From assembly GCF_022867805.1 (NCBI RefSeq), contig NZ_JALIFO010000006.1, positions 372,001-436,000 on the forward strand: a DNA stretch of 64,000 nucleotides, given 5' to 3'. A program made the translations under genes and the position numbers. The notes beneath the pieces were generated by a model. The model did not search any database and was not told the origin of the DNA. It saw nothing but the letters and a program-made list of their open reading frames with translations. Origin of the DNA: Cuneatibacter sp. NSJ-177. GTDB taxonomy: Bacteria; Bacillota; Clostridia; Lachnospirales; Lachnospiraceae. Below are positions 1 through 6,927 of this stretch, piece after piece; within the stretch, counting starts at the first letter, position 1, and each line of letters starts with the position of its first letter.

Positions 1-1430
1 TTATGCCGAAGACCGAGAGCACCCAGATGTCGGTGACGCTGGAGACCGAGAAAGGCAGCACGCTGGAAGAGACCGCGGCGGTTTCGGAGGAAGTGATCAC
101 CCGGATCCAGACCTTAACGGACGTGGAGGCGGTCGGAGCCATGGCCGGTTCTTCCGGAATGATGTCTATGGGCAGCTCCAACACGGAACAGGTGACCATG
201 TACCTGATCTTGAAGGAAGATAAGGATCTGACCAATGAACAGTTGAAGGCAAAGATTTTGGATCTGACCGCGGACCTGCCCTGCGAGATCAAGGTGGAAA
301 CTTCCATGATGGATATGTCGGCGCTGGGAGGCAGTGGCGTCTCCATCGAGATCAAAGGCAAGGAACTAGATAAGCTGAAAGCCATGGCAAAAGAGGTTGC
401 CGCCCTGGTGGAAGGCGTCGACGGCACAGAGGAAGTATCCGACGGCATGGACGAACAGACGCAGGAACTTCGCATCTCCGTCAACAAAGAGAAAGCCTCC
501 GAGCATAACTTGACCGTAGCGCAGGTCTATGCGGCCATCTACGCCAAGCTTTCCGAAGCCAAGGAAGATACGACTTTGGTGACCGAGAGCAAGGATTATC
601 CGGTTTACGTGATGGACGGGGAGGCAAAAACGCTGACCCGCGACGAGATTGGGGATCTGACGATTTCCGTGACGAACACCGAAGGGGAGAAAGAGGACGT
701 GGCGATCCGCGACGTGGCGGACTTTACCGCGGATGTGGGCCTTCCTTCCATCCGCCGGAACAATCAGCAGCGGACTCTCAATGTGACCGCCGTGGTGTCC
801 GACGGTTATAACGTTGGCCTGGTCGGCGAGGAAGTGCAGAAAAAATTGGATTCCTATCAGGTTCCAAACGGATATTCCGTGGCGCTCCGCGGAGAGAATG
901 AGACGATCAATGAGTCGATGACAGAAATGATGAAGATGCTGGCTTTGGCCGTTGCTTTCGTCTATCTGGTCATGGTGGCTCAGTTCCAGTCCCTGCTCTC
1001 GCCGTTTATCATCATGTTTACGATTCCTCTGGCCTTTACCGGCGGCTTCCTGGCTCTGTTCCTGGCGGGTTTTGAGGTCAGCGTCATTTCGATGATCGGT
1101 TTCGTCATGCTGGCCGGTGTTATCGTAAACAATGGTATTGTAATGGTGGATTATATCAACCAGCTGAGAAGAGGCGGCATGGACAAAAAGTCGGCCATCG
1201 CCGAAGCCGGAAGAACCCGTCTGCGCCCGATTTTGATGACCGCGGTCACCACGATCTTCGGCCTTTTGACCATGGCGTTCGGCATGGGCATGGGAGCCGA
1301 TATGGTACAGCCGATGGCCATCGTGACGATCGGCGGCATGGTTTACGGTACGCTTTTGACTCTCTGGGTGGTGCCTTGTATCTACGATCTTTTGAATCGG
1401 GAAACGGATATGACCGAGGAAGAGGTCTGA
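1..1430 (+). CDS. RND family efflux transporter, C-terminal part (5' end outside window)
   Basis: Inner-membrane RND pump of the AcrB/SwrC type, which uses the proton gradient to export drugs, lipids or surfactants. Only the last 475 or so residues are present; the reading frame is open to the window edge, so the methionine codon at 3 is internal. The fragment starts with a large extracytoplasmic loop (about residues 1-300). It continues into the second transmembrane bundle, with about five helices between residues 312 and 460. The loop GRTRLRPILMT near residue 403 is typical of the family. The protein ends in a short acidic tail. A terminator-like hairpin follows at 1555-1604. Substrate and partner subunits cannot be told from this piece. 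Family is near certain, specificity unknown. Confidence 0.93.
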   Translation, partial: MPKTESTQMSVTLETEKGSTLEETAAVSEEVITRIQTLTDVEAVGAMAGSSGMMSMGSSNTEQVTMYLILKEDKDLTNEQLKAKILDLTADLPCEIKVETSMMDMSALGGSGVSIEIKGKELDKLKAMAKEVAALVEGVDGTEEVSDGMDEQTQELRISVNKEKASEHNLTVAQVYAAIYAKLSEAKEDTTLVTESKDYPVYVMDGEAKTLTRDEIGDLTISVTNTEGEKEDVAIRDVADFTADVGLPSIRRNNQQRTLNVTAVVSDGYNVGLVGEEVQKKLDSYQVPNGYSVALRGENETINESMTEMMKMLALAVAFVYLVMVAQFQSLLSPFIIMFTIPLAFTGGFLALFLAGFEVSVISMIGFVMLAGVIVNNGIVMVDYINQLRRGGMDKKSAIAEAGRTRLRPILMTAVTTIFGLLTMAFGMGMGADMVQPMAIVTIGGMVYGTLLTLWVVPCIYDLLNRETDMTEEEV

Positions 1431-1554
1431 TAAAAAAATTCGTTCTGCGCACATTCCGCTCTAAAATATTCCTGAATGAAAAAGGATCTGTTTGGGGCAA
1501 AATAAGGGACGCGCCGCAAGGAAAGAATTCTTGCTTTTGACAGCGCCGGGTCAT

Positions 1555-1604
1555 GCCGGAAAGCGATCGGAAGCGGAACGTACGCTTTCCCGGCGCGTCT
1601 TTTT
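1555..1604 (+). terminator. Rho-independent terminator after the RND gene
   Basis: GCCGGAAAGCG (1555-1565) pairs with CGCTTTCCCGGC (1583-1594), and a run of five T follows at 1600-1604. An upstream GACGCGCCG (1508-1516) is also perfectly complementary to CGGCGCGTC (1591-1599), so a competing longer-range fold is possible. Confidence 0.65.
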
Positions 1605-1625
1605 ACGGCCATCGCCGGAAAAGAC

Positions 1626-1654
1626 TTGATTTTTGTCTATGACCATCGTAGAAT
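1626..1654 (+). promoter_or_regulatory. Sigma-A-type promoter for the 1889/holA operon
   Basis: TTGATT (1626-1631), a 17-nt spacer and TAGAAT (1649-1654). It is placed so that the transcript would begin just before the tandem repeats at 1672, making them a 5' leader. Confidence 0.55.
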
Positions 1655-1671
1655 AGGAACGAACGATCAGG

Positions 1672-1882
1672 GGCAGTGATATAAATATTTGTTGTAGGCA
1701 AATAAACAGATGAGGACTTACCAGGATTGCGAAGCAATCGTGGGGCCCGCCCGGCAGTGGCATAAAAATATTTGCCGTAGGCAAATAAACAGATGAGGAC
1801 TTACCAGGATTGCGAAGCAATCGTGGGGCCCGCCCGGCAGTGGCATAAAAATATTTGCCGTAGGCAAATAAACAGATGAGGA
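1672..1882 (+). repeat. Tandem 83-bp repeat in the leader of the holA operon
   Basis: Three head-to-tail copies are seen: 1672-1752 (81 bp, slightly diverged), 1753-1835 (83 bp) and a truncated 1836-1882. Each unit holds the perfect hairpin TATTTGCC-GTA-GGCAAATA (first copy imperfect). The two longer copies also hold GATTGC-GAA-GCAATC. The unit ends in AGATGAGGA, and in the last copy this serves as the ribosome site of the gene at 1889. Each full unit also spells a 28-codon reading frame (1710-1796 and 1793-1879) whose TGA stop overlaps the next copy's ATG as ATGA. Whether these frames are translated is unknown. Confidence 0.9.
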
Positions 1883-1888
1883 TTTTAT

Positions 1889-2140
1889 ATGAAATATCGA
1901 TTTGTGGTAGAAAATATAGCGGCGGACAGGGGAAAGCTTCCGCGGGATGAACGGCACGACATTGTGCAGTATTTTTCAGAGATGGTGATCGAGGCCGAAG
2001 ATGGGAAGAAGGCGGCGAAGATGCTGGCAAAGCAGTCGGCGGGCCGTCTGGCCAGGGAGAGCACGGATGAGGCGGTTATGATTACTCTGCCGGATTATGG
2101 GAACTGTCAGGTGACGGTGAAGGTGCATGCAGAAGATTAA
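1889..2140 (+). CDS. Small conserved-looking protein of unknown function, 83 aa
   Basis: Not recognised. The product is a charged, soluble 83-residue protein with no signal peptide or membrane segment and no cysteines. It looks like a small alpha/beta domain: a beta-like start (MKYRFVVENI), an amphipathic middle rich in Lys, Glu and Ala, and a beta-like end (CQVTVKVHAED has the single Cys). The start is supported by AGATGAGGA at 1874-1882, supplied by the last tandem repeat. The stop overlaps holA by 14 bases, implying translational coupling. The strongest clue is position: it lies in a dedicated operon with a replication clamp-loader gene. A role in replication or RNA binding would be a guess. 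Confidence 0.7.
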   Translation: MKYRFVVENIAADRGKLPRDERHDIVQYFSEMVIEAEDGKKAAKMLAKQSAGRLARESTDEAVMITLPDYGNCQVTVKVHAED

Positions 2141-3104
2141 CAGTGATATTAAAAGCGGAAGCTTTGACCCGGTTTATCTGTTGTTCGGGGAGGAAGCGTA
2201 TCTGCGGCGCAGCTATAAAAACCGTCTGCGCCAAGCGATGGTCGGCGACGATACGATGAACTATACTTACTATGAGGGCAAGGATTTTTCGGCAACGGAA
2301 TTGATGGGCATCGCGGAAACCCTGCCTTTTTTTGCGGATCGCAGGCTGATCATCGCGGAGAACACCGGACTGTTTAAAAAAGAGGCGGGAGAGCTGGCGG
2401 ATTATCTGGACCGAATGCCGGATACGACGCACTTGATCTTTGTCGAAGAGGAAATCGACAAGCGGAATAAGCTCTATAAGCGGGTGACAAAGCTGGGGCA
2501 TGCCCTGGAATGCAAGCGTCAGACCGCCGGTGAGCTGAAAAAATGGGCGGCCAAAGGCTTGGCCCAGTCCGGGAAAAAAATCACCGAAAAAACCCTGGAG
2601 CTTTTTTTGACAAAGACCGGCGACGATATGGAGAACATTCACCGGGAACTGGATAAGTTGATCAGCTACACGGAGGGCCGGGAGATTGTGACGGCTGAGG
2701 ACGTGGAGGCGATCACCACCACCCAGCTCTCCAACCGGATTTTTGACATGATCCATGCCATTGCCGCTGGGGAGAGAAAAAAAGCCCTGGATCTTTACTC
2801 CGATCTTCTTGCGCTGAAAGAGCCGCCGATGCGAATCCTGTTTCTTCTGGCCCGCCAGTTCCACGGACTGCTCCAAGTGAAGGAGCTGAGGGAACAGGGG
2901 GCCGGGAAAGATGAGATCGCGTCCAAATGCCGGCTGCAGCCTTTTGTGGTCAGCCGCTATATGGGCCAGGCGTCCCGGTTTACCAAAGAACAGCTGGAGG
3001 AATACGTACGGCTGGCGGTGGAGACCGAGGAGGCTGTGAAGAAGGGAAATCTAAAAGATAACCTGGCGGTTGAGCTGCTGATCGTACAGTTCAGCGAGAA
3101 ATAA
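2127..3104 (+). CDS. holA: DNA polymerase III subunit delta
   Basis: Clamp-loader delta subunit, which opens the beta sliding clamp during replication and works with delta-prime and tau/gamma in the cytoplasm. The 325 residues match the family length. The N-terminal part has the characteristic start DPVYLLFGEEAYLRRSY, and ETLPFFADRRLII lies near residue 60. The helical middle has TKTGDDMENIHRELDKL (about residue 165), where a sensor-like loop is found in the family. The C-terminal collar domain follows (QLSNRIFDMIHAIAAGE onward). It overlaps the preceding small gene by 14 bases and is followed by a long hairpin with a T run. No anomaly was seen. Confidence 0.95.
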   Translation: MQKINSDIKSGSFDPVYLLFGEEAYLRRSYKNRLRQAMVGDDTMNYTYYEGKDFSATELMGIAETLPFFADRRLIIAENTGLFKKEAGELADYLDRMPDTTHLIFVEEEIDKRNKLYKRVTKLGHALECKRQTAGELKKWAAKGLAQSGKKITEKTLELFLTKTGDDMENIHRELDKLISYTEGREIVTAEDVEAITTTQLSNRIFDMIHAIAAGERKKALDLYSDLLALKEPPMRILFLLARQFHGLLQVKELREQGAGKDEIASKCRLQPFVVSRYMGQASRFTKEQLEEYVRLAVETEEAVKKGNLKDNLAVELLIVQFSEK

Positions 3105-3115
3105 GCTTATGGGGA

Positions 3116-3203
3116 AGGCGTTGCAAAAGAAAAAACTCCTCCATTCTACCAAGGGCCGGAAGGCCGGAGAATGGCGGATAAGTTCTTTTGCAGCGCCTTT
3201 TTT
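3116..3203 (+). terminator. Long imperfect hairpin with T run after holA
   Basis: GGCGTTGCAAAAGAA (3117-3131) pairs with TTCTTTTGCAGCGCC (3183-3197) with one mismatch and is followed by six T. Inside, CCATTCT pairs with AGAATGG, and the tip is GGCC-GGAA-GGCC. This is much longer than a usual terminator, so it may be a structured RNA end. Confidence 0.65.
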
Positions 3204-3279
3204 GCGGAATCCGAGGAGCCCGCGGTTGCTATCCGGGGGGCTCTCCTGCGCATGGCGGGGAAGCAGATTCCCCGCGGTT

Positions 3280-3558
3280 TTACGGGCGTCTAATGTCGTT
3301 GATGATCTGCTGGATATGGGCCACCTGTTCCATCGTCATGCCGGAAACCTCGATATAGGTCCGGGTGTCCTCGCCCAGCAGATAGTCGGTGCTGACGGAA
3401 AAATAGCGGGCTAGGCGAATCAGCATATCAACTGACGGAAGTATGTTATTATTTTCCCAATTTGAAACGGTCTGCTTGGATACGCCAAGCTTTCCGGCCA
3501 GTTGAATTTGGCTGAGACTGTAGGAAATTCGCAGTTTCTTTAAATTTTCTCCAAACAT
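3280..3558 (-). CDS. Xre-family helix-turn-helix regulator
   Basis: A 92-residue DNA-binding protein. The N-terminal HTH_3 domain runs over residues 1-65, with LSQIQLAGKLGVSKQTVSNWE-like helices, then LPSVDMLIRLARYFSVSTDYLLG, the classic Xre ending. A short C-terminal helix (VAHIQQIINDIRRP) follows and may mediate dimerisation. The start chosen is the ATG at 3558, preceded by AGAGGGAG; the frame stays open upstream, but the earlier part looks non-coding and overlaps the promoter of the divergent gene. It is convergent with holA and divergent from the lipoprotein gene at 3661, which it could control. Target and signal are unknown. Confidence 0.85.
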   Translation of the reverse strand: MFGENLKKLRISYSLSQIQLAGKLGVSKQTVSNWENNNILPSVDMLIRLARYFSVSTDYLLGEDTRTYIEVSGMTMEQVAHIQQIINDIRRP

Positions 3559-3604
3559 CGTTTTGATTCTCCCTCTGTATGAAGAGTACAATGCGGAAAA
3601 AGTA

Positions 3605-3633
3605 TTTACAAAATACAAAAGTATTGTTATAAT
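3605..3633 (+). promoter_or_regulatory. Strong sigma-A promoter before the 3661 gene
   Basis: TTTACA (3605-3610), a 17-nt spacer and TATAAT (3628-3633). The region lies between the divergent Xre gene and the lipoprotein gene, a natural place for autoregulation. Confidence 0.75.
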
Positions 3634-3660
3634 GGACAATCATAAGGGGGAAACGAGCAT

Positions 3661-4161
3661 ATGAGAAAATGGGCGGGTGGAATTTTGGGGGCGGTCCTTT
3701 TGATCCTGCTGGCCGCCTCCTGCGCTCCCCGTTATTTTTGTTCCAACTGTGGAAAAATATTCACCGGAACCACATACTGTGATGCCGGAGGGGAGAAAAT
3801 TCTCTGCCTGGATTGCGCGGTCCGCTATTATTCACCGCTGGCTCCCCAAAAGGAGGAATGGAGCAGGGGAAGGGGGGAGGGAAGGCGTCAGAGAGAGGCA
3901 TTTGCGGCAGAGGAGGGCGGAAGAACCGGCTGCTTCCGGCGCAAACATGTGAAACAAGAGATCTGCGGGATCGAATCCACGCCGGAGTGTGGTTGCGCCT
4001 ACAGCTATTTTCCTTGGTGCAAAGGTTTCAAAGGGGCGGTCTTGCAGGAGCTTTCCCGGCGGAGCGCGGCTGCGTCAGCAGCCATTTTCCTTTGCGCGGA
4101 GTGCGCTTCCACAGCGGAGTGTTTTTTGTTTCATAGGGAATTCCAAAGGAATTTTCTATGA
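3661..4161 (+). CDS. Putative small zinc-ribbon lipoprotein; C-terminal half doubtful
   Basis: The first 60 residues are convincing. A hydrophobic signal segment ends in the lipobox LAAS-C (Cys21), followed at once by two CxxC pairs, CSNCGK and CLDC, which suggest a membrane-anchored zinc ribbon. The ribosome site AAGGGGG lies before the ATG, and a consensus promoter at 3605-3633 reads into it. The rest (residues about 62-166) is low-complexity Arg/Glu/Gly-rich, then Ala/Cys-rich, and does not look like a folded domain. A frameshift near 3850 or a decayed 3' end is possible. Function unknown. Confidence 0.5.
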   Translation: MRKWAGGILGAVLLILLAASCAPRYFCSNCGKIFTGTTYCDAGGEKILCLDCAVRYYSPLAPQKEEWSRGRGEGRRQREAFAAEEGGRTGCFRRKHVKQEICGIESTPECGCAYSYFPWCKGFKGAVLQELSRRSAAASAAIFLCAECASTAECFLFHREFQRNFL

Positions 4162-4164
4162 AGT

Positions 4165-4204
4165 AAAAAAGAGCTGTCCCCACACCTTGGGACAGCTCTT
4201 TTTT
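4165..4204. terminator. Bidirectional terminator between the 3661 gene and rpsT
   Basis: AAAAAAGAGCTGTCCC and GGGACAGCTCTTTTTT form a perfect stem with an 8-nt loop. A- and T-runs on both sides serve both convergent genes. Confidence 0.9.
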
Positions 4205-4220
4205 ATGATTCAATCTTCAA

Positions 4221-4484
4221 TTAAGAAATCTTGTTGACAGCTTGGGTTAATCTGGAAATCTTTCTGGAAGACGTATTCTTGTGAAATACTCCCTTGGAAG
4301 TAGCCCTATCGATCTCAGAGATCGCCTTCACCAGGCAGGCCTTTGCAGTCGCTGCATCGCCGGCGGCGATCGCAGAGTCGACTTTCTTCACATAGGTTTT
4401 TACTTTGGAACGGATCGCTTTATTGCGGTCTGCGTTCTTCTGTGCCACAAGAATTCTCTTCTTTGCAGACTTGATGTTTGCCAA
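4221..4484 (-). CDS. rpsT: 30S ribosomal protein S20
   Basis: Primary 16S rRNA-binding protein of the small subunit. The 87-residue, Lys/Ala-rich product begins ANIKSAKKRIL and ends SRLTQAVNKIS, both typical of S20. The start is a TTG at 4484, preceded by GGAGGTG with 6-nt spacing; the in-frame ATG further upstream (4529) would add a non-homologous N-terminus and skip that ribosome site. E. coli rpsT also uses a UUG start and is known to be autoregulated in translation, so the same rare start here is notable. It has its own promoter and a 5'-terminal leader hairpin and lies opposite gpr. Confidence 0.97.
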   Translation of the reverse strand: MANIKSAKKRILVAQKNADRNKAIRSKVKTYVKKVDSAIAAGDAATAKACLVKAISEIDRATSKGVFHKNTSSRKISRLTQAVNKIS

Positions 4485-4532
4485 TTTGTACACCTCCACA
4501 ACGCATGAATGATTTGACGGTATTAGCATGGT

Positions 4533-4571
4533 TGTTTACACTCGAATCGGACACGGACGATGATGTAAACA
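4533..4571 (-). promoter_or_regulatory. Hairpin at the 5' end of the rpsT leader
   Basis: On the coding strand TGTTTACA (4571-4564) and TGTAAACA (4540-4533) are perfectly complementary. The fold would begin within a few bases of the predicted transcript start and about 50 nt before the TTG codon. It is a candidate r-protein autoregulatory element. Confidence 0.45.
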
Positions 4572-4580
4572 TACTTTTTC

Positions 4581-4609
4581 ATTCTACTGGAAATTTGTCC
4601 CGCTGTCAA
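4581..4609 (-). promoter_or_regulatory. rpsT promoter
   Basis: Read on the minus strand: TTGACA (4609-4604), a 17-nt spacer and TAGAAT (4586-4581). Confidence 0.8.
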
Positions 4610-4708
4610 TACATATTTCGGTGATTTTTGGAAGAAACTACGGGTATTCCAAGGAAACTTACGGCCGGACGCTCTGGCGGCCGGTCTTATCGAATAAGGA
4701 GGAGTGTT

Positions 4709-5614
4709 ATGCCAAACCGTTTTCCGATCCGCACCGACCTGGCCGTGGAAGCCAGGGAAACCACCCTTTCCGGTTCCGAAGCCGAATCGATCTCCGGCGT
4801 TGTCTATCAGCAGCAGGAGGAGGACGGCGGCCGGATCCATATCTCCCGTGTCTTGGTAAAGAATGAAAAAGGAGCGAAGGCGCTTGGAAAGCCGAAAGGA
4901 AATTATCTGACCGTGGAGGCCCAGGATATGTGGAAAAACGAGGGGGGCATTCACCGGGAAGTCTCAGAGGCGCTGGCCCATCAAATCCGGGCGCTGTTAA
5001 AAGAAGCCGGGCTGAAAAAATCCTCCTCGGTTTTGGTGGTCGGGCTGGGAAACCCGGAGGTGACCTCGGATTCCCTGGGCCCCCAAGTGCTGGGGAATCT
5101 TCGGATCACCCGCACGCTGTACGCAGACGGAAAAATCAGCGGCATTGTCCCCGGCGTCATGGCTCAGACCGGGATGGAGGCGGCTGAGATTGTAAAAGGC
5201 ATCGTGGGAGAGACAAAGCCGGAGGCCGTCATCGTGATCGACGCCCTGGCGGCCCGCAGCGTGAAACGGCTCGGAACCACGATTCAGCTGACCGACACCG
5301 GGATCCATCCGGGCTCCGGAGTCGGAAACCGCAGGAGCCGGCTGGATGCCGAGACCATGGGGATCCCTGTCATTGCCATTGGGGCTCCGACCGTGGTGGG
5401 AGCGGCAGCCATTGTCTACGACGCGGTGGAAAGCCTGATGGAGGAAGTTGACGAGGCCGAGCGCTATCAGATGGTCAAGGATCTGGTGGAGCCGAAGCTT
5501 GGCCCCATGATCGTGACGCCGAAGGATATTGACGACAGGGTGCGGCGCCTCAGTTTTGTAATTTCCGAGGGTCTGAACATAGCCCTCCTTCACGACGCAT
5601 ATACTGGAGCATGA
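4709..5614 (+). CDS. gpr: Germination protease GPR
   Basis: Aspartic-type endopeptidase that degrades small acid-soluble spore proteins when a spore germinates; it is made as a zymogen in the forespore. The 301-residue product starts MPNRFPIRTDLA, a self-processing-type N-terminus. It contains the conserved GLGNPEVTSDSLGPQ and VIVIDALAARS blocks and ends with the usual acidic-basic segment. The start at 4709 follows AAGGAGG; the open frame upstream lacks homology. Its stop overlaps the spoIIP start as ATGA. I could not find a convincing sigma-G promoter in 4611-4708. Confidence 0.95.
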   Translation: MPNRFPIRTDLAVEARETTLSGSEAESISGVVYQQQEEDGGRIHISRVLVKNEKGAKALGKPKGNYLTVEAQDMWKNEGGIHREVSEALAHQIRALLKEAGLKKSSSVLVVGLGNPEVTSDSLGPQVLGNLRITRTLYADGKISGIVPGVMAQTGMEAAEIVKGIVGETKPEAVIVIDALAARSVKRLGTTIQLTDTGIHPGSGVGNRRSRLDAETMGIPVIAIGAPTVVGAAAIVYDAVESLMEEVDEAERYQMVKDLVEPKLGPMIVTPKDIDDRVRRLSFVISEGLNIALLHDAYTGA

Positions 5615-6807
5615 GAGTTTTAATTTTGCTTTTATGGATCCTGGTATCCTTATTTCTTTCGCCTGCCTCCCTGACTGTGAACCGGGAGGAGGCTCTGCCG
5701 AGGCTATTGATGAAAGCAGCCGAATCCATTGTGGATCCGGGCTTTACCATGGACTATGAGGCGCAGATGATGGCGAAGGAGGAAAATCTGGAGATCACCG
5801 GCGGCCTCGGAGCAGACAGCATCCGGGGCCAAATGTTGGAAAATGGAGATTCGTCCGGCAATGGAAAGGAGACCGGCGAAGCGCCGGAGAGCACGGCCGG
5901 GGAGACGGAGAGCAGCGAGGAGACCACTTCGGAATCCCAGGCGGGGAATAATTCGGTGACTGCGGGCGGGGAGATTGTTTCTCCCAGCGAGGCGGTTTCC
6001 GCCCAGGTGCTGGCGGAAAACTTTTATTCCAAGGAGCAGCTGAATGATGTCCAGTATCTTTTGGATCATGTCTTCTGTCTGGATCCCACCTGCACGGTGG
6101 GCGGGGATATTCTAAACGGAGAAACGTTCCTGAACAAGGACTTGAAGCTGACCGGCACGGACGCGCCCCAGGTTCTGATTTACCACACCCATTCCCAGGA
6201 AGAATACGCGGACTCCACGCCGGGAGATCCGTCTATGACTGTCCAGGGGGTCGGTGATGAACTGGCGCGGATTTTGACTGAAAAATACGGGCTTTCGGTG
6301 CTCCACAATACAACCCATTTCGATATGATGGAAGGGGAGCTGGAGAGGAGCCGGGCTTATTCCTATGCAAAACAGGAAATTAGTCAGATTCTGGAAGAGA
6401 ATCCTACGATTCAGGTGGTCATCGACCTGCACCGGGACGGTGTGCCGGATGACCTGCACCTTGCCACGGAGGTAAACGGAAAGTCCACGGCCAAGATTAT
6501 GTTCTTCAACGGTCTGTCCCAGGATCTGGATGGACCGATTGAGCGGCTGCCGAACCCTTACCGGGAGGATAATCTGGCTTTCAGTTTTCAGATGTACTTA
6601 CAGGCCAAAGCGGCCTATCCTGGATTCTGCCGGGACATTTACTTAAAAGGCTACCGATACAACCTTCACTTCCGGCCGCGGTCGGTTTTGCTGGAGGTGG
6701 GAGCCCAGACCAACACCTACGAGGAGGCGGTCAATGCCATGGAGCCTTTTGCGGATATTCTGACCAAGGTGATTCTGCCCGCAGAAACGGGAAATGGGGA
6801 AGATTAG
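5611..6807 (+). CDS. spoIIP: Stage II sporulation protein P
   Basis: Peptidoglycan amidase/endopeptidase that acts with SpoIID and SpoIIM to thin septal peptidoglycan and drive engulfment of the forespore. The 398 residues comprise an N-terminal membrane anchor (LLLWILVSLFLSPASL), a Ser/Glu/Gly-rich linker (about 85-130) and the catalytic domain. In that domain IYHTHSQEEY (about residue 190) and VVIDLHRDGV (about 270) supply the zinc and catalytic residues of the family. It directly overlaps gpr (ATGA), the standard Clostridia arrangement. Confidence 0.95.
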   Translation: MRVLILLLWILVSLFLSPASLTVNREEALPRLLMKAAESIVDPGFTMDYEAQMMAKEENLEITGGLGADSIRGQMLENGDSSGNGKETGEAPESTAGETESSEETTSESQAGNNSVTAGGEIVSPSEAVSAQVLAENFYSKEQLNDVQYLLDHVFCLDPTCTVGGDILNGETFLNKDLKLTGTDAPQVLIYHTHSQEEYADSTPGDPSMTVQGVGDELARILTEKYGLSVLHNTTHFDMMEGELERSRAYSYAKQEISQILEENPTIQVVIDLHRDGVPDDLHLATEVNGKSTAKIMFFNGLSQDLDGPIERLPNPYREDNLAFSFQMYLQAKAAYPGFCRDIYLKGYRYNLHFRPRSVLLEVGAQTNTYEEAVNAMEPFADILTKVILPAETGNGED

Positions 6808-6841
6808 TGGGCGGTGTCTGGAATTAGCGCGGCGCAGGGTC

Positions 6842-6870
6842 TTGTAGGAACAAGAGTTTTGTGCTACACT
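6842..6870 (+). promoter_or_regulatory. Candidate promoter for lepA-hemW
   Basis: TTGTAG (6842-6847), a 17-nt spacer and TACACT (6865-6870). This is a moderate match to sigma-A, about 57 nt before lepA. Confidence 0.45.
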
Positions 6871-6927
6871 ATATACGGAAAAATGGGGCATTGTTGGATC
6901 TTTCTGGTGCCCCGCAGGAGGAAATAC

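Noticed and set aside
1672-1882. Possible CRISPR array
   Set aside because: Copies are directly adjacent with no unique spacers, number only two and a half and contain whole hairpins, so this is a tandem duplication.
3109-3414. Open frame between holA and the Xre gene on the + strand
   Set aside because: It covers the long holA terminator hairpin and the 3' end of the Xre gene; no ribosome site.
3955-4000. tRNA-like piece (GATCGAATCC resembling a T-arm)
   Set aside because: No matching acceptor, D-arm or anticodon stem around it.
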